From an uncultured Eubacterium sp. (lineage in GTDB: Bacteria > Bacillota > Clostridia > Lachnospirales > Lachnospiraceae): a DNA stretch of 64,000 bases. Each line of letters opens with the position of its first letter. Position 1 is the first letter of the stretch. Location of the stretch: NCBI GenBank assembly GCA_900548465.1, contig URKY01000010.1, forward strand, positions 1 through 64,000. Reading direction: 5' to 3'. Position numbers and translations under genes: made by a program. Below the pieces are notes generated by a model, which did not search any database, was not told where the DNA came from, and worked only from the letters and a program-made list of their open reading frames with translations. Shown here one piece after another: positions 18,782 through 27,093 of the stretch.

Positions 18782-20971
18782 CTACAAATGCAATACCCTG
18801 TCTTTTATTTCCTGAGTTCTTCCCTGATTCCAGAACTGGGTTCCGATATAACCACATGTTCTTCTGGCAACACTCATTTTATCCTGATTTCTGTTTCCAC
18901 AACTTGGACATTCCCAAACAAGTTTACCTGATTCTTCATCAGATACAATCTGGATTTCTCCATTGTAACCACAGCACTCACAGTAGTCTGATTTTGTGTT
19001 AAGTTCAGCGTACATAATATTGTCATATATGAATCGCATAACCTGAATAACTGCTTCAATATTATCCTGAAGGTTAGGTACTTCAACGTAGCTGATAGCA
19101 CCACCCGGTGAAAGTTTCTGAAATTCAGATTCAAATTTTAACTTGCTGAATGCATCTATTTCTTCTGTTACATGAACATGATAACTGTTTGTAATGTAAT
19201 TTTTGTCCGTTACTCCCTTAATAACGCCAAATCTCTTCTGAAGACATTTTGCAAACTTGTATGTTGTAGATTCCATAGGAGTTCCATATACTGAGTAGCT
19301 GATATTCTCTGCTGCTTTCCACTCAGCACATTTGTCATTAAGTTTCTGCATAACTTTAATTGCAAATGGCTTTGCCTCAGGATCTGTATGTGATTTTCCT
19401 GTCATTCTTACACACATTTCATAAAGTCCTGCATATCCAAGAGAAATTGTTGAATATCCATTGTATAATAACTTGTCAATTGTTTCGCCTTTTTTCAGTC
19501 GTGCCAATGCACCGTTCTGCCAAAGTATAGGTGCCACATCTGATGGAGTTCCAAGAAGTCTTTCATGCCTGCATCTCAACGCTCTATGGCAGAGTTCGAG
19601 TCTTTCATCTAAAATTTTCCAGAATAAATCCATATCTCCATTAGAAGAGCATGCTACATCAACAAGGTTAATTGTTACAACACCCTGATTAAATCTTCCG
19701 TAGAACTTATGACTTCCATCAGCGTTTCTCTGACTGTCTTCTACTGTTAAGAATGAGCGGCATCCCATACATGTATATACATTTCCCTGCTTCATTTCCT
19801 TCATAACCTTGGCAGATATGTAATCAGGTACCATTCTCTTGGCAGTACACTTAGCTGCAAGTTCTGTTAAATGCCAGTATTTGGAATCGGGTGTAACATT
19901 ATCCTCATCCAAAACATAAATAATCTTAGGAAATGCCGGTGTAATCCAAACACCCTTTTCATTTTTAACTCCCTGCATTCTCTGCTTTAATGCTTCTTCT
20001 ATAATCATTGCCAGATCATCTCTTGTCTGTCCCTCCGGAACTTCGTCCAAGTACATAAACATAGTAACAAAAGGGGCCTGACCGTTACATGTCATAAGTG
20101 TTATAAGCTGATACTGAATTGTCTGAATTCCTCTGTTTATTTCGTCTTTTAAACGTCTTTCAACAATCTGCTTTACCTGCGCTTCTGTATATTTAAGACC
20201 TGTTTCTTCACTTTCAGTCAAAACTTCCTTTGTAATTTTTTCCCTGCTTGTCTGTACAAAAGGTGCAAGGTGCGCCAATGAAAATGACTGTCCACCATAC
20301 TGATTGCTGGCAACCTGGGCAACAATCTGTGTGGTTACATTACATGCTGTGTAGAAACTATGCGGCTTATCGATTTTAGTCTCTGAAATACATGTACCAT
20401 TCTGCAGCATATCCTCTAAGTTAATAAGATCACAGTTATGCTCTTTCTGTGCAAAATAATCAGAATCATGGAAATGAATAATTCCCTGTTCATGTGCCTG
20501 CACAATATCTTCAGGAAGGAGAATACGTTTTGTAAGATCCTTACTTACTTCTCCTGCCATATAATCTCTCTGTGTTGAGTTAATTGTAGGATTCTTGTTA
20601 GAATTTTCCTGTTTAACTTCTTCATTTAACTGCTCAATAAGAGCCAAAATACCTTCATCTGTAGTATTAGACTTACGGGCAAGTTCTCGCACATATCTAT
20701 ATCTTACGTATTTTTGAGCAACTTCATATCCACGCATTTCCATAATGCCACGTTCAACCATATCCTGAATATCTTCCACCGAAACTGCATGCTGGGCAGA
20801 CTCAATCTGATCTGCTACTACTTTACCAACTGCTGCAATCTGATACTCGTTTAATTTGTGGATAGGATCTATTTCATTGTTAGCCTTTCTAACAGCATTT
20901 AAAATCTTATTAACATCGAATGAAACTTCCTCCCCATTTCTTTTAATGACCCTTCGTACTTTTACATCCAT
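18782..20971 (-). CDS. nrdD: Anaerobic (class III) ribonucleoside-triphosphate reductase
   Basis: 729 residues from the ATG at 20971, which has GGAGAGG upstream. It reduces NTPs to dNTPs using a glycyl radical. An N-terminal ATP cone (VIKRNGEEVSFDVNKILNAV) senses dATP/ATP. The C-terminus has a zinc site (CECCGYNG and CPSCGN) and the glycyl-radical motif RTCGYIGTQFWNQG. The activase gene nrdG, often adjacent, is not present here. The upstream region carries NrdR-like boxes around a -10 element, pointing to NrdR repression. Confidence 0.96.
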   Translation of the reverse strand: MDVKVRRVIKRNGEEVSFDVNKILNAVRKANNEIDPIHKLNEYQIAAVGKVVADQIESAQHAVSVEDIQDMVERGIMEMRGYEVAQKYVRYRYVRELARKSNTTDEGILALIEQLNEEVKQENSNKNPTINSTQRDYMAGEVSKDLTKRILLPEDIVQAHEQGIIHFHDSDYFAQKEHNCDLINLEDMLQNGTCISETKIDKPHSFYTACNVTTQIVAQVASNQYGGQSFSLAHLAPFVQTSREKITKEVLTESEETGLKYTEAQVKQIVERRLKDEINRGIQTIQYQLITLMTCNGQAPFVTMFMYLDEVPEGQTRDDLAMIIEEALKQRMQGVKNEKGVWITPAFPKIIYVLDEDNVTPDSKYWHLTELAAKCTAKRMVPDYISAKVMKEMKQGNVYTCMGCRSFLTVEDSQRNADGSHKFYGRFNQGVVTINLVDVACSSNGDMDLFWKILDERLELCHRALRCRHERLLGTPSDVAPILWQNGALARLKKGETIDKLLYNGYSTISLGYAGLYEMCVRMTGKSHTDPEAKPFAIKVMQKLNDKCAEWKAAENISYSVYGTPMESTTYKFAKCLQKRFGVIKGVTDKNYITNSYHVHVTEEIDAFSKLKFESEFQKLSPGGAISYVEVPNLQDNIEAVIQVMRFIYDNIMYAELNTKSDYCECCGYNGEIQIVSDEESGKLVWECPSCGNRNQDKMSVARRTCGYIGTQFWNQGRTQEIKDRVLHL

Positions 20972-21117
20972 TTTTTCCTCTCCATTTCTAAATTCTATAA
21001 CTATATATTTCATTTAAGGTCCATTTTCATGGGCATTCTTATCAAGTCTTATAACAATCTCTGCCTAACACTACTATTTATAGGCATTTTATCGTTTTAT
21101 GTAATCTACCGCTCAAA

Positions 21118-21133
21118 ACACTATATCTTGTGT
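21118..21133. promoter_or_regulatory. NrdR box upstream of nrdD
   Basis: ACACTATATCTTGTGT fits the 16-base NrdR consensus (ACACwATATwTwGTGT) closely. A weaker palindromic partner around CACAACATATGTGTTT at 21152-21167 is centred about 34 bases away, roughly three helical turns, as in known NrdR pairs. Confidence 0.6.
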
Positions 21134-21144
21134 TCGCCTTAAGA

Positions 21145-21174
21145 ATTATAGCACAACATATGTGTTTTTGTACA
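21145..21174 (-). promoter_or_regulatory. Probable nrdD promoter
   Basis: On the minus strand a TATAAT -10 box (21145-21150) has TGTACA 18 bases upstream (21169-21174). The -10 lies between the two NrdR-like boxes, so a bound repressor would block it. Confidence 0.45.
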
Positions 21175-21245
21175 GTAGAAAATAAAACTAAAAACAGTTT
21201 TATTTATAAATTTTCAATAACAATTTGTAATGTACGGAGGAAACA

Positions 21246-21440
21246 ACAGTTTAATAGGAGAATAGTTATATTCAAAACGATAGGCCGTATTTCGTTATCT
21301 TTGCGAGCATAGCTACAATTGCTGAAACACTGTCTGAGTCCGTGTAACGGACGAGTTTGTGTAAGCAATTGTAAATATGCGGCTGAACAAAGATAGAAAT
21401 ACAACGCGTTTTGAATATAACAATTCTCCTATTAAACTGT
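21246..21440. repeat. Long imperfect inverted repeat between the MATE gene and nrdD
   Basis: The outer arms 21246-21279 and 21407-21440 (34 bases, ACAGTTTAATAGGAGAAT and its complement) differ at one position. Similarity continues inward over about 45 bases to ACAATTGCT/AGCAATTGT. The centre has a GTCCGT-GTA-ACGGAC hairpin. The ~195-base element could fold as one long stem; it lies past the MATE stop codon and upstream of the nrdD promoter. Confidence 0.85.
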
Positions 21441-21464
21441 GTCACTTTGTTTTTACAATTTATA

Positions 21465-22853
21465 TTATTTCAATTTATTAAATACTTTTTTTATTACTAT
21501 CAATGACAGCACTGCAGCTAAAAAGTCTGATATTGGTGCAACATACATTATTCCATCAATTCCTTCATAGCCCAACTGAGTGAATATTAAAGGCATAACT
21601 AATAATAAAGGAATAAAACATATACACTGTCTTGTAAGTGACAGGAAGGTTCCCTTATTAGGTTCTCCAATAACTGTACAGAATGTTGATGTAATTGGCT
21701 GTATTCCATCAAGAAATGTCATAAACAAAAATATTCTGAAGAAATTTTCTGAGAACTTAAAGTATTCTGCACTTCCTGTTCCGAATATGCTGATAATCTG
21801 TCTCGGACATGTTTGGAATATAATAAAAGCAATTGTTGATATTATTGTATTACATGTTACTGCCAGTTTATATGTGTGTTTTACACGATCATTCTTGCCG
21901 GCACCTCTGTTAAAGCTGGCTATCGGCTGAATTCCCTGAGCCACCCCGATACAAATTGAGAAGTATACCTGATTTACCTTCATTACAATCCCTGTACAGG
22001 CAAGAGGTATGTCAGCACCATATACGCTAAGAGATCCATAATGCGTAAGAGACTGATTCATTACAATCTGGACAATCATTATTGCCAGCTGATTAAGGGA
22101 TTGTGCCATTCCAAGATGAACCGTTCTGCCAATAATTTTTCCCTTTGGAATGTAATGCTTCTTTTCCAATTTGACAGTTTTGTAATGAAACATATAGTAA
22201 ATTACCATAATTGAAGCAAGAATCTGTCCTATTATTGTTGCAACAGCGGCACCTGTCATACCACCTTTTAATACAATTACAAAAACATAGTCAAGTACTA
22301 CATTAGTTACCGCACCCACAAGGTTACATGCCATAGAAAAGTTTGGGCTGCCATCGGCTCTTACCAGATGAGAACCACCTGCTGATATAATTGCAAAAGG
22401 GAAACCTAAAGCTATGAATCTTGTATATTCCATTGCATAAGGTAAAACTTTATCTGTTGAACCAAAGAAAAGAAGCAAAGGTTTCATGGCAGTACTTGCA
22501 ATAACAGCCAATACTATTCCAATAATTGCCATCATAGACAATGCATTTCCTATAAAATATGGTGCCTTATCCTTATTTCCCGCTCCTAAATTCAAATTAA
22601 ATCCTGAAGCTCCACCTATACCAAATGCCAACGCTGTAGCAAGGCAAAGTGTTGTTAACGGGAAAGCCACGTTAGTCGCTGCGTTACCTAATGTTCCAAC
22701 AGTTTGTCCGATAAAAATCTGATCGACAATATTATATAATGACATAACAAGCATTGATATTATGCTTGGCACTGCAAACTTTCTTAACAATTTTCCAACC
22801 GGCTCTGTCCCCAGTGGATTTTCTTTTTTAGTTTCTTCTATATTAGTACTCAT
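21465..22853 (-). CDS. MATE family multidrug/Na+ efflux transporter
   Basis: 462 residues from the ATG at 22853, which has GAGAGG upstream; an in-frame ATG at 22877 lacks a site. About twelve membrane helices in two six-helix halves are visible. The typical early sequence PSIISMLVMSLYNIVDQIFIGQ (shown in part) places it with the MATE/NorM-DinF group. It would exchange cations for drugs or metabolites; substrate unknown. It is a single gene on the minus strand, divergent from the hydrogenase gene. Confidence 0.9.
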   Translation of the reverse strand: MSTNIEETKKENPLGTEPVGKLLRKFAVPSIISMLVMSLYNIVDQIFIGQTVGTLGNAATNVAFPLTTLCLATALAFGIGGASGFNLNLGAGNKDKAPYFIGNALSMMAIIGIVLAVIASTAMKPLLLFFGSTDKVLPYAMEYTRFIALGFPFAIISAGGSHLVRADGSPNFSMACNLVGAVTNVVLDYVFVIVLKGGMTGAAVATIIGQILASIMVIYYMFHYKTVKLEKKHYIPKGKIIGRTVHLGMAQSLNQLAIMIVQIVMNQSLTHYGSLSVYGADIPLACTGIVMKVNQVYFSICIGVAQGIQPIASFNRGAGKNDRVKHTYKLAVTCNTIISTIAFIIFQTCPRQIISIFGTGSAEYFKFSENFFRIFLFMTFLDGIQPITSTFCTVIGEPNKGTFLSLTRQCICFIPLLLVMPLIFTQLGYEGIDGIMYVAPISDFLAAVLSLIVIKKVFNKLK

Positions 22854-23123
22854 TGTATTTTCCTCTCTTGACCTCATTTCAATGTTTTTTCTATCTGTTA
22901 CAAATTTATAGCCAAATCATATAATACAACTTTATCTGTTAATTTTTCAACATGTTTTTTTATTTTTAGCTTACATTTTATTCTGACATTAATATAGTAA
23001 GTTTAGAACTTTTATTTTGTTAATTTTTTAACTATTTACTTCTTGTTTATATTCTATTCATTATGTTATAATTCTATTGGTTAAAAATATGTATTATTTT
23101 ATATTTGAAGAAATGGAGAAACT

Positions 23124-24656
23124 ATGAGAGGAATTTATTCAAATAAAACAATTATAAGACATAAAGTATTTACAGAAATTGCAAGGATGGCATTCGAAGG
23201 CGGTGATTTTAAACGTATCGAAAATCTGCCTTACGAAATTGTTCCCGGAGAAATCGGAAAGAATTATGACAACATCTTCCTTGAGCGTGCAATAGTCGGA
23301 GAACGTCTTCGTGCTACAATCGGTCTTCCAATCAGAAAAATGTCCGAACATGCTCCTTTATCGGAAGGAATTGATGCCAGTGCCATTGACGAAAAATACT
23401 ATGACCCACCACTTATTAATATTATAAAATTTGCATGCCACGCATGTCCTGAAAAACGTATATTAATAACTAACGGATGTCAGGGATGTATTGAGCATCC
23501 ATGTATTGAGGTTTGTCCAAAGCAGGCAATCCATATGGAAAACGGTCGCTCCGTTATTGATCAGGAAAAATGTATTAAATGTGGAAAGTGCGTGTCTGCA
23601 TGTCCTTATAACGCTATTATTAAACAGGAACGTCCATGTGCCGCTGCTTGTGGTATGAATGCCATAAAGTCAGACGAATACGGACGTGCTGATATTGATT
23701 ATGATCAGTGTGTATCATGCGGTATGTGTCTTGTAAGTTGTCCTTTTAGTGCAATCGTAGATAAGAGTCAGATTTTCCAGACTGTACTGGCACTTAAAAG
23801 TGATACGCCTATATATGCGGCTATAGCTCCATCTTTTGTTAAGCAGTTTGGTGACAAAGTTTCACCTGCTCAGGTACGTGCTGCATTGAAGGCTGTAGGC
23901 TTTGAAGATATGGTTGAAGTTGCCATTGGGGCTGACCTCTGTGCCGTTCAGGAAGCTAATGACTTTCTCGAAGAAGTTCCTGAACATCAAAAATGGATGG
24001 GAACATCATGTTGTCCGGCATGGTCAGTTATGGCTAAAAAGACTTATCCGGAACATGCCGGATATATATCCATGTCACTTACACCTATGGTACTTACCGG
24101 ACGTATGATAAAGAAACAGCATCCTGATTGCAAGGTTGTATTTATCGGACCTTGTGCCGCAAAAAAACTTGAAGCCAGTCGTCGTTCAGTAAGAAGTGAT
24201 ATTGATTTTGTTCTTACCTTTGAAGAAATGGCAGGAGTTTTTGATGCTAAAGGAATAGATTTTGATAAATTAGAAGTTGAAGAATCCCTTCAGACTTCAA
24301 GCTCACTTGGAAAAGGCTTTGCTGCCAGTGGAGGTGTTGCTGCAGCCGTAGTTAATGCTATTCACTGCATTGATCCTGAAATGGAAGTAAAAACAGTTAA
24401 AGCCGAAGGATTAAGTGAATGTAAAAAAATGCTTGCCATGGCAAAGGCCGGCAGATATGATGGTTATCTTCTTGAAGGTATGGCATGTCCAGGTGGCTGT
24501 ATGGGTGGTGCCGGTGTACTGGCAGATGTAAGAAAAGCCACAATGGCTCTAGAACAGGAAAAGAAGCAATCTGATTTTGAAAAACCTTCTCACTCAGATT
24601 ACTTAAAATATTTAGACTTAATAACTAAGGAGGATCTTTATGAAAATGAGAACTAG
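23124..24656 (+). CDS. Iron-only [FeFe] hydrogenase, group-B-like monomeric form
   Basis: 510 residues. It catalyses reversible proton reduction or serves as an H2 sensor. A Cys-rich ferredoxin-like part (about 104-215) contains CIEVCPKQAI, CIKCGKCVSACPYNAI and CVSCGMCLVSCPFSAI, enough for several [4Fe-4S] clusters. The H-cluster motifs are TSCCPAW (about 294), GPCAAKK (about 342) and MACPGGCMGG (about 453). GPC instead of the group-A MPC and the N-terminal extension without a [2Fe-2S] domain fit group B. The stop codon overlaps the next gene. It is divergent from the MATE gene, with ~245 bases between. Confidence 0.93.
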   Translation: MRGIYSNKTIIRHKVFTEIARMAFEGGDFKRIENLPYEIVPGEIGKNYDNIFLERAIVGERLRATIGLPIRKMSEHAPLSEGIDASAIDEKYYDPPLINIIKFACHACPEKRILITNGCQGCIEHPCIEVCPKQAIHMENGRSVIDQEKCIKCGKCVSACPYNAIIKQERPCAAACGMNAIKSDEYGRADIDYDQCVSCGMCLVSCPFSAIVDKSQIFQTVLALKSDTPIYAAIAPSFVKQFGDKVSPAQVRAALKAVGFEDMVEVAIGADLCAVQEANDFLEEVPEHQKWMGTSCCPAWSVMAKKTYPEHAGYISMSLTPMVLTGRMIKKQHPDCKVVFIGPCAAKKLEASRRSVRSDIDFVLTFEEMAGVFDAKGIDFDKLEVEESLQTSSSLGKGFAASGGVAAAVVNAIHCIDPEMEVKTVKAEGLSECKKMLAMAKAGRYDGYLLEGMACPGGCMGGAGVLADVRKATMALEQEKKQSDFEKPSHSDYLKYLDLITKEDLYENEN

Positions 24657-25182
24657 GACCTTAACGGTCACAGCTATTATGCTTGCTCTTTGTGTAGTAG
24701 TACAATTATTTAAAACACCGGGTACAATCCCAATTACAGGCTCTTTAATTAATTTAATTTTGATTATTGACACTCTTTATTGCGGCTTAGCCAGCGGAGT
24801 AATTCTTTCAATTCTTGCTCCAATCACTTCTTTTATTATTACAGGTGCTCCTGTAATTGCCGCAGTTCCAACTTTGCTTCCATGCATTATGGTTGGAAAT
24901 GCCATATTGGTGGTTTTTGCATGGCTTGTAAGATTTAAAAGATTAGAGCTTAATCTTCTGCCACTAAGTCTGGTTGCCGGTTCCATTGCAAAATGGGGTA
25001 TTATGACCTTGCTTATTGTTCACTGGGTATTACCTACATTTGGAAAAGGTCTTGCACCAAAGCTTTATAATATGGCATCTGTTACATATTCAACAACTCA
25101 GTTATATACCGCTTTGCTTGGTTCAGCCCTTGCATGTGTTATATGGCCTATATTAAGACTTGCAGTAAAACGTAACAAATAG
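24640..25182 (+). CDS. ECF transporter S component of unknown substrate
   Basis: 180 residues with about five to six membrane segments, beginning MKMRTRTLTVTAIMLALC, a typical S-component start. AGGAGG lies just upstream inside the hydrogenase gene, whose end overlaps it by 17 bases, so translation is probably coupled. Substrate-binding components of this group carry vitamins or metals; nothing visible identifies the cargo. A terminator follows at ~25198-25243. The pairing with a group-B hydrogenase could point to a cofactor for that enzyme, but this is inference. Confidence 0.75.
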   Translation: MKMRTRTLTVTAIMLALCVVVQLFKTPGTIPITGSLINLILIIDTLYCGLASGVILSILAPITSFIITGAPVIAAVPTLLPCIMVGNAILVVFAWLVRFKRLELNLLPLSLVAGSIAKWGIMTLLIVHWVLPTFGKGLAPKLYNMASVTYSTTQLYTALLGSALACVIWPILRLAVKRNK

Positions 25183-25197
25183 TTAATTACATAAAAA

Positions 25198-25243
25198 ACC
25201 TGTTATTCAAAATGTTATGTATTTCTCATTTTGAATAGCAGGT
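25198..25243 (+). terminator. Terminator of the hydrogenase/ECF operon
   Basis: ACCTGTTATTCAAAATG and CATTTTGAATAGCAGGT pair almost perfectly, followed by TTTAATTGTTTTT on the plus strand. Confidence 0.8.
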
Positions 25244-25245
25244 CT

Positions 25246-25320
25246 TTAATTGTTTTTAAATTTTTTCTTTTTGGCTTTTGACCATTTGCCATCGATATTT
25301 TTTCCATTTATGGTTTTCAT
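25246..25320 (-). pseudogene. Possible 24-codon remnant of a secreted-protein C-terminus
   Basis: A short frame (25246-25320) reads MKTINGKNIDGKWSKAKKKK and ends after FKNN. The GKWSKAKK part recalls the GKWSNPKLVKIKK end of the surface protein at 57.2-59.4 kb. It overlaps the tail of the neighbouring terminator and has no good ribosome site. It may be a decayed gene end or a chance match. Confidence 0.3.
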
Positions 25321-25336
25321 TTAAACGCTTTTTTAT

Positions 25337-26806
25337 CTATAATCCAAGCATATTTATTAGCATTATCCACGCAAGCCCATAATAAGTTACGGCTGCAACA
25401 AGGTCATTAATTGTAGAAATAAGTGGACCTGATGCTACTGCCGGATCAAATCCTATTTTCTCCAATATAATAGGGATAATTGTTCCCATAAAACTTGAAA
25501 TCAACATGGCTAGAGCTAAGGCTCCTCCTATGCAACCTGATATTGCAAATGCTGTTGCAAGACTTTGTCCTCTTGCAACAAAAATGAATATTCCGGTAAA
25601 TACTACTGAAATACCACCAACAATCAAACCGTTACAAAGACCTACACGGATTTCCTTTAACACAAATCCTGCCCGTTCCTTAAATCCAAGTTCCTCATCC
25701 ATTAAAACTCTTATGGTTACAGCTAACGACTGTGTTCCAACGTTTCCCGACATTCCCAATATAACTGACTGAAATGTAACAATAATGGGAAGTCCTACTA
25801 TAACCTTTTCAAACATGCTTATGACAGATGATACACCCATTCCAAGCATTAACAGAATCAGAAGCCACGGAACTCTTTTCTTTAAACTCTGTCCCAATGG
25901 TTCCTCAAGCTCTTCTTCTGCGGAAAGACCTGCCAACTTGGCATAATCCTCACCCATTTCCTCGTCTACTACTTCCAATAAGTCCTGAGATGTAATAACA
26001 CCGAGTATATGCATGTTGTTATCTAATACCGGAATTGAGTCTTCTGAGTAATCCTTCAATTCTTCAATACAATCATCTACTGTTTCGTGATCGTGTACAT
26101 AAGGATATGATGTAGTAACTAATGTTTCTAAATCCACATAATCTCTCGCCACAATCAAATCTGTCAAATCAATGGCCCCGTAAAATGTTCCGTCTTCTTT
26201 TTTCACGTAAAGTGTAGCTATGTTATCATTGTCAGCTGCCTGTTTTACCAGACTTTTCATTGCCTGCTTAATAGTAAGACCTAACGTAAGACTTACATAA
26301 TTCGTAGTCATCTTACTACCGATTTCGTCGTCATCATAAGACTGGATAAGGTCAATGTCCTTCATTGCCTCATCATCGATCAGTTCGATCAGTTCATTAC
26401 TTGTTTCATCCTCTAATTCTTCGAGAATGTCAACAGCATCATCAGCTTCCATGTTACCAAGGATTTTAGCGGCTATCTCCGGTTCAAGTTCCTCAATGTA
26501 ATCAGCCGGGTCATCTATATAAGAGAAAATATCAGAAACCTTATCTACTCCAAGCATGGAATATAATTTCCGTCTCTCCTCAGGATCCAAAAATTTAAGG
26601 GCTGAAGCAATATCGTTTTCGTGGTAATCATCCAAACGTTCCAATTTTTCTTCAGTTGGAGCATCGCTTCTGATAATTTTTATAAGTTCTTCTTCATAAT
26701 TAGCTTTTTCAGGAATTTCGTACTTTTCTTCTTCCTGATTCTCCATATCCCTTTTTTCCTCTTCTAAAAGGTCAGGGTTTTCATTTTTATTTTCTTCCAC
26801 TTTCAT
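25337..26806 (-). CDS. mgtE: Magnesium transporter MgtE
   Basis: 489 residues. The order is an acidic N-terminal extension, MgtE N domain, a CBS-domain pair (about 165-290) and a five-helix C-terminal membrane domain. CBS and N domains sense cytosolic Mg2+ and close the channel when it is high. Membrane signatures include FQSVILGMSGNVGTQSLAV. GGAGG precedes the ATG. A 28-codon ORF with its own ribosome site lies 56 bases upstream, and no M-box riboswitch is recognisable, so control may be through that leader. Confidence 0.95.
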   Translation of the reverse strand: MKVEENKNENPDLLEEEKRDMENQEEEKYEIPEKANYEEELIKIIRSDAPTEEKLERLDDYHENDIASALKFLDPEERRKLYSMLGVDKVSDIFSYIDDPADYIEELEPEIAAKILGNMEADDAVDILEELEDETSNELIELIDDEAMKDIDLIQSYDDDEIGSKMTTNYVSLTLGLTIKQAMKSLVKQAADNDNIATLYVKKEDGTFYGAIDLTDLIVARDYVDLETLVTTSYPYVHDHETVDDCIEELKDYSEDSIPVLDNNMHILGVITSQDLLEVVDEEMGEDYAKLAGLSAEEELEEPLGQSLKKRVPWLLILLMLGMGVSSVISMFEKVIVGLPIIVTFQSVILGMSGNVGTQSLAVTIRVLMDEELGFKERAGFVLKEIRVGLCNGLIVGGISVVFTGIFIFVARGQSLATAFAISGCIGGALALAMLISSFMGTIIPIILEKIGFDPAVASGPLISTINDLVAAVTYYGLAWIMLINMLGL

Positions 26807-26861
26807 ATACCTCCTGTAAAAATTTAGGTTCCGTATACGCGGGAAGTCTGCTTAAAAACAC

Positions 26862-26948
26862 TTACAAACGAAAGGGATGGTATGCATCAGTATCGTCTGT
26901 GTTGTATTTGTCAGTCAAACTTCGCCCATAACTGTCACAACTATCCAT
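26862..26948 (-). CDS. 28-codon upstream ORF of mgtE, possible leader peptide
   Basis: ATG at 26948 is preceded by AAAGGAG and the frame runs to TAA at 26862. The peptide begins MDSCDSYGRSLTDKY, continues NTDDTDAYHPFRL, and is rich in Asp (six) with a late Pro. The reading frame is not an overlap of any gene. Acidic/Pro leader peptides control Mg2+ transporter genes in enterobacteria by destabilising ribosomes at low Mg2+. Whether this ORF does the same is inference from composition and position. It could also be a chance ORF. Confidence 0.5.
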   Translation of the reverse strand: MDSCDSYGRSLTDKYNTDDTDAYHPFRL

Positions 26949-27000
26949 TTTGTTCTCCTTTCGCTAAAATTTAGTGTTTTTAACTTATATCGTCAAAACA

Positions 27001-27030
27001 AAGACTTATGGCAGTCACCATAAGCCTTTC
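27001..27030 (-). terminator. Terminator after pyruvate kinase
   Basis: CTTATGG and CCATAAG pair around a 6-base loop, followed by TCTTTGTTTTG on the minus strand. It separates pyk from the mgtE leader region. Confidence 0.6.
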
Positions 27031-27093
27031 CTATAAAATAATTTAACATTTTATCTTATTTACTGTCAACCCGAAATCTGTCATATTTTGATA

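Noticed and set aside
26807..27000. M-box (ykoK) riboswitch upstream of mgtE
   Set aside because: None of the conserved M-box strands were recognised in the region; the ORF and one nearby hairpin explain what is visible.
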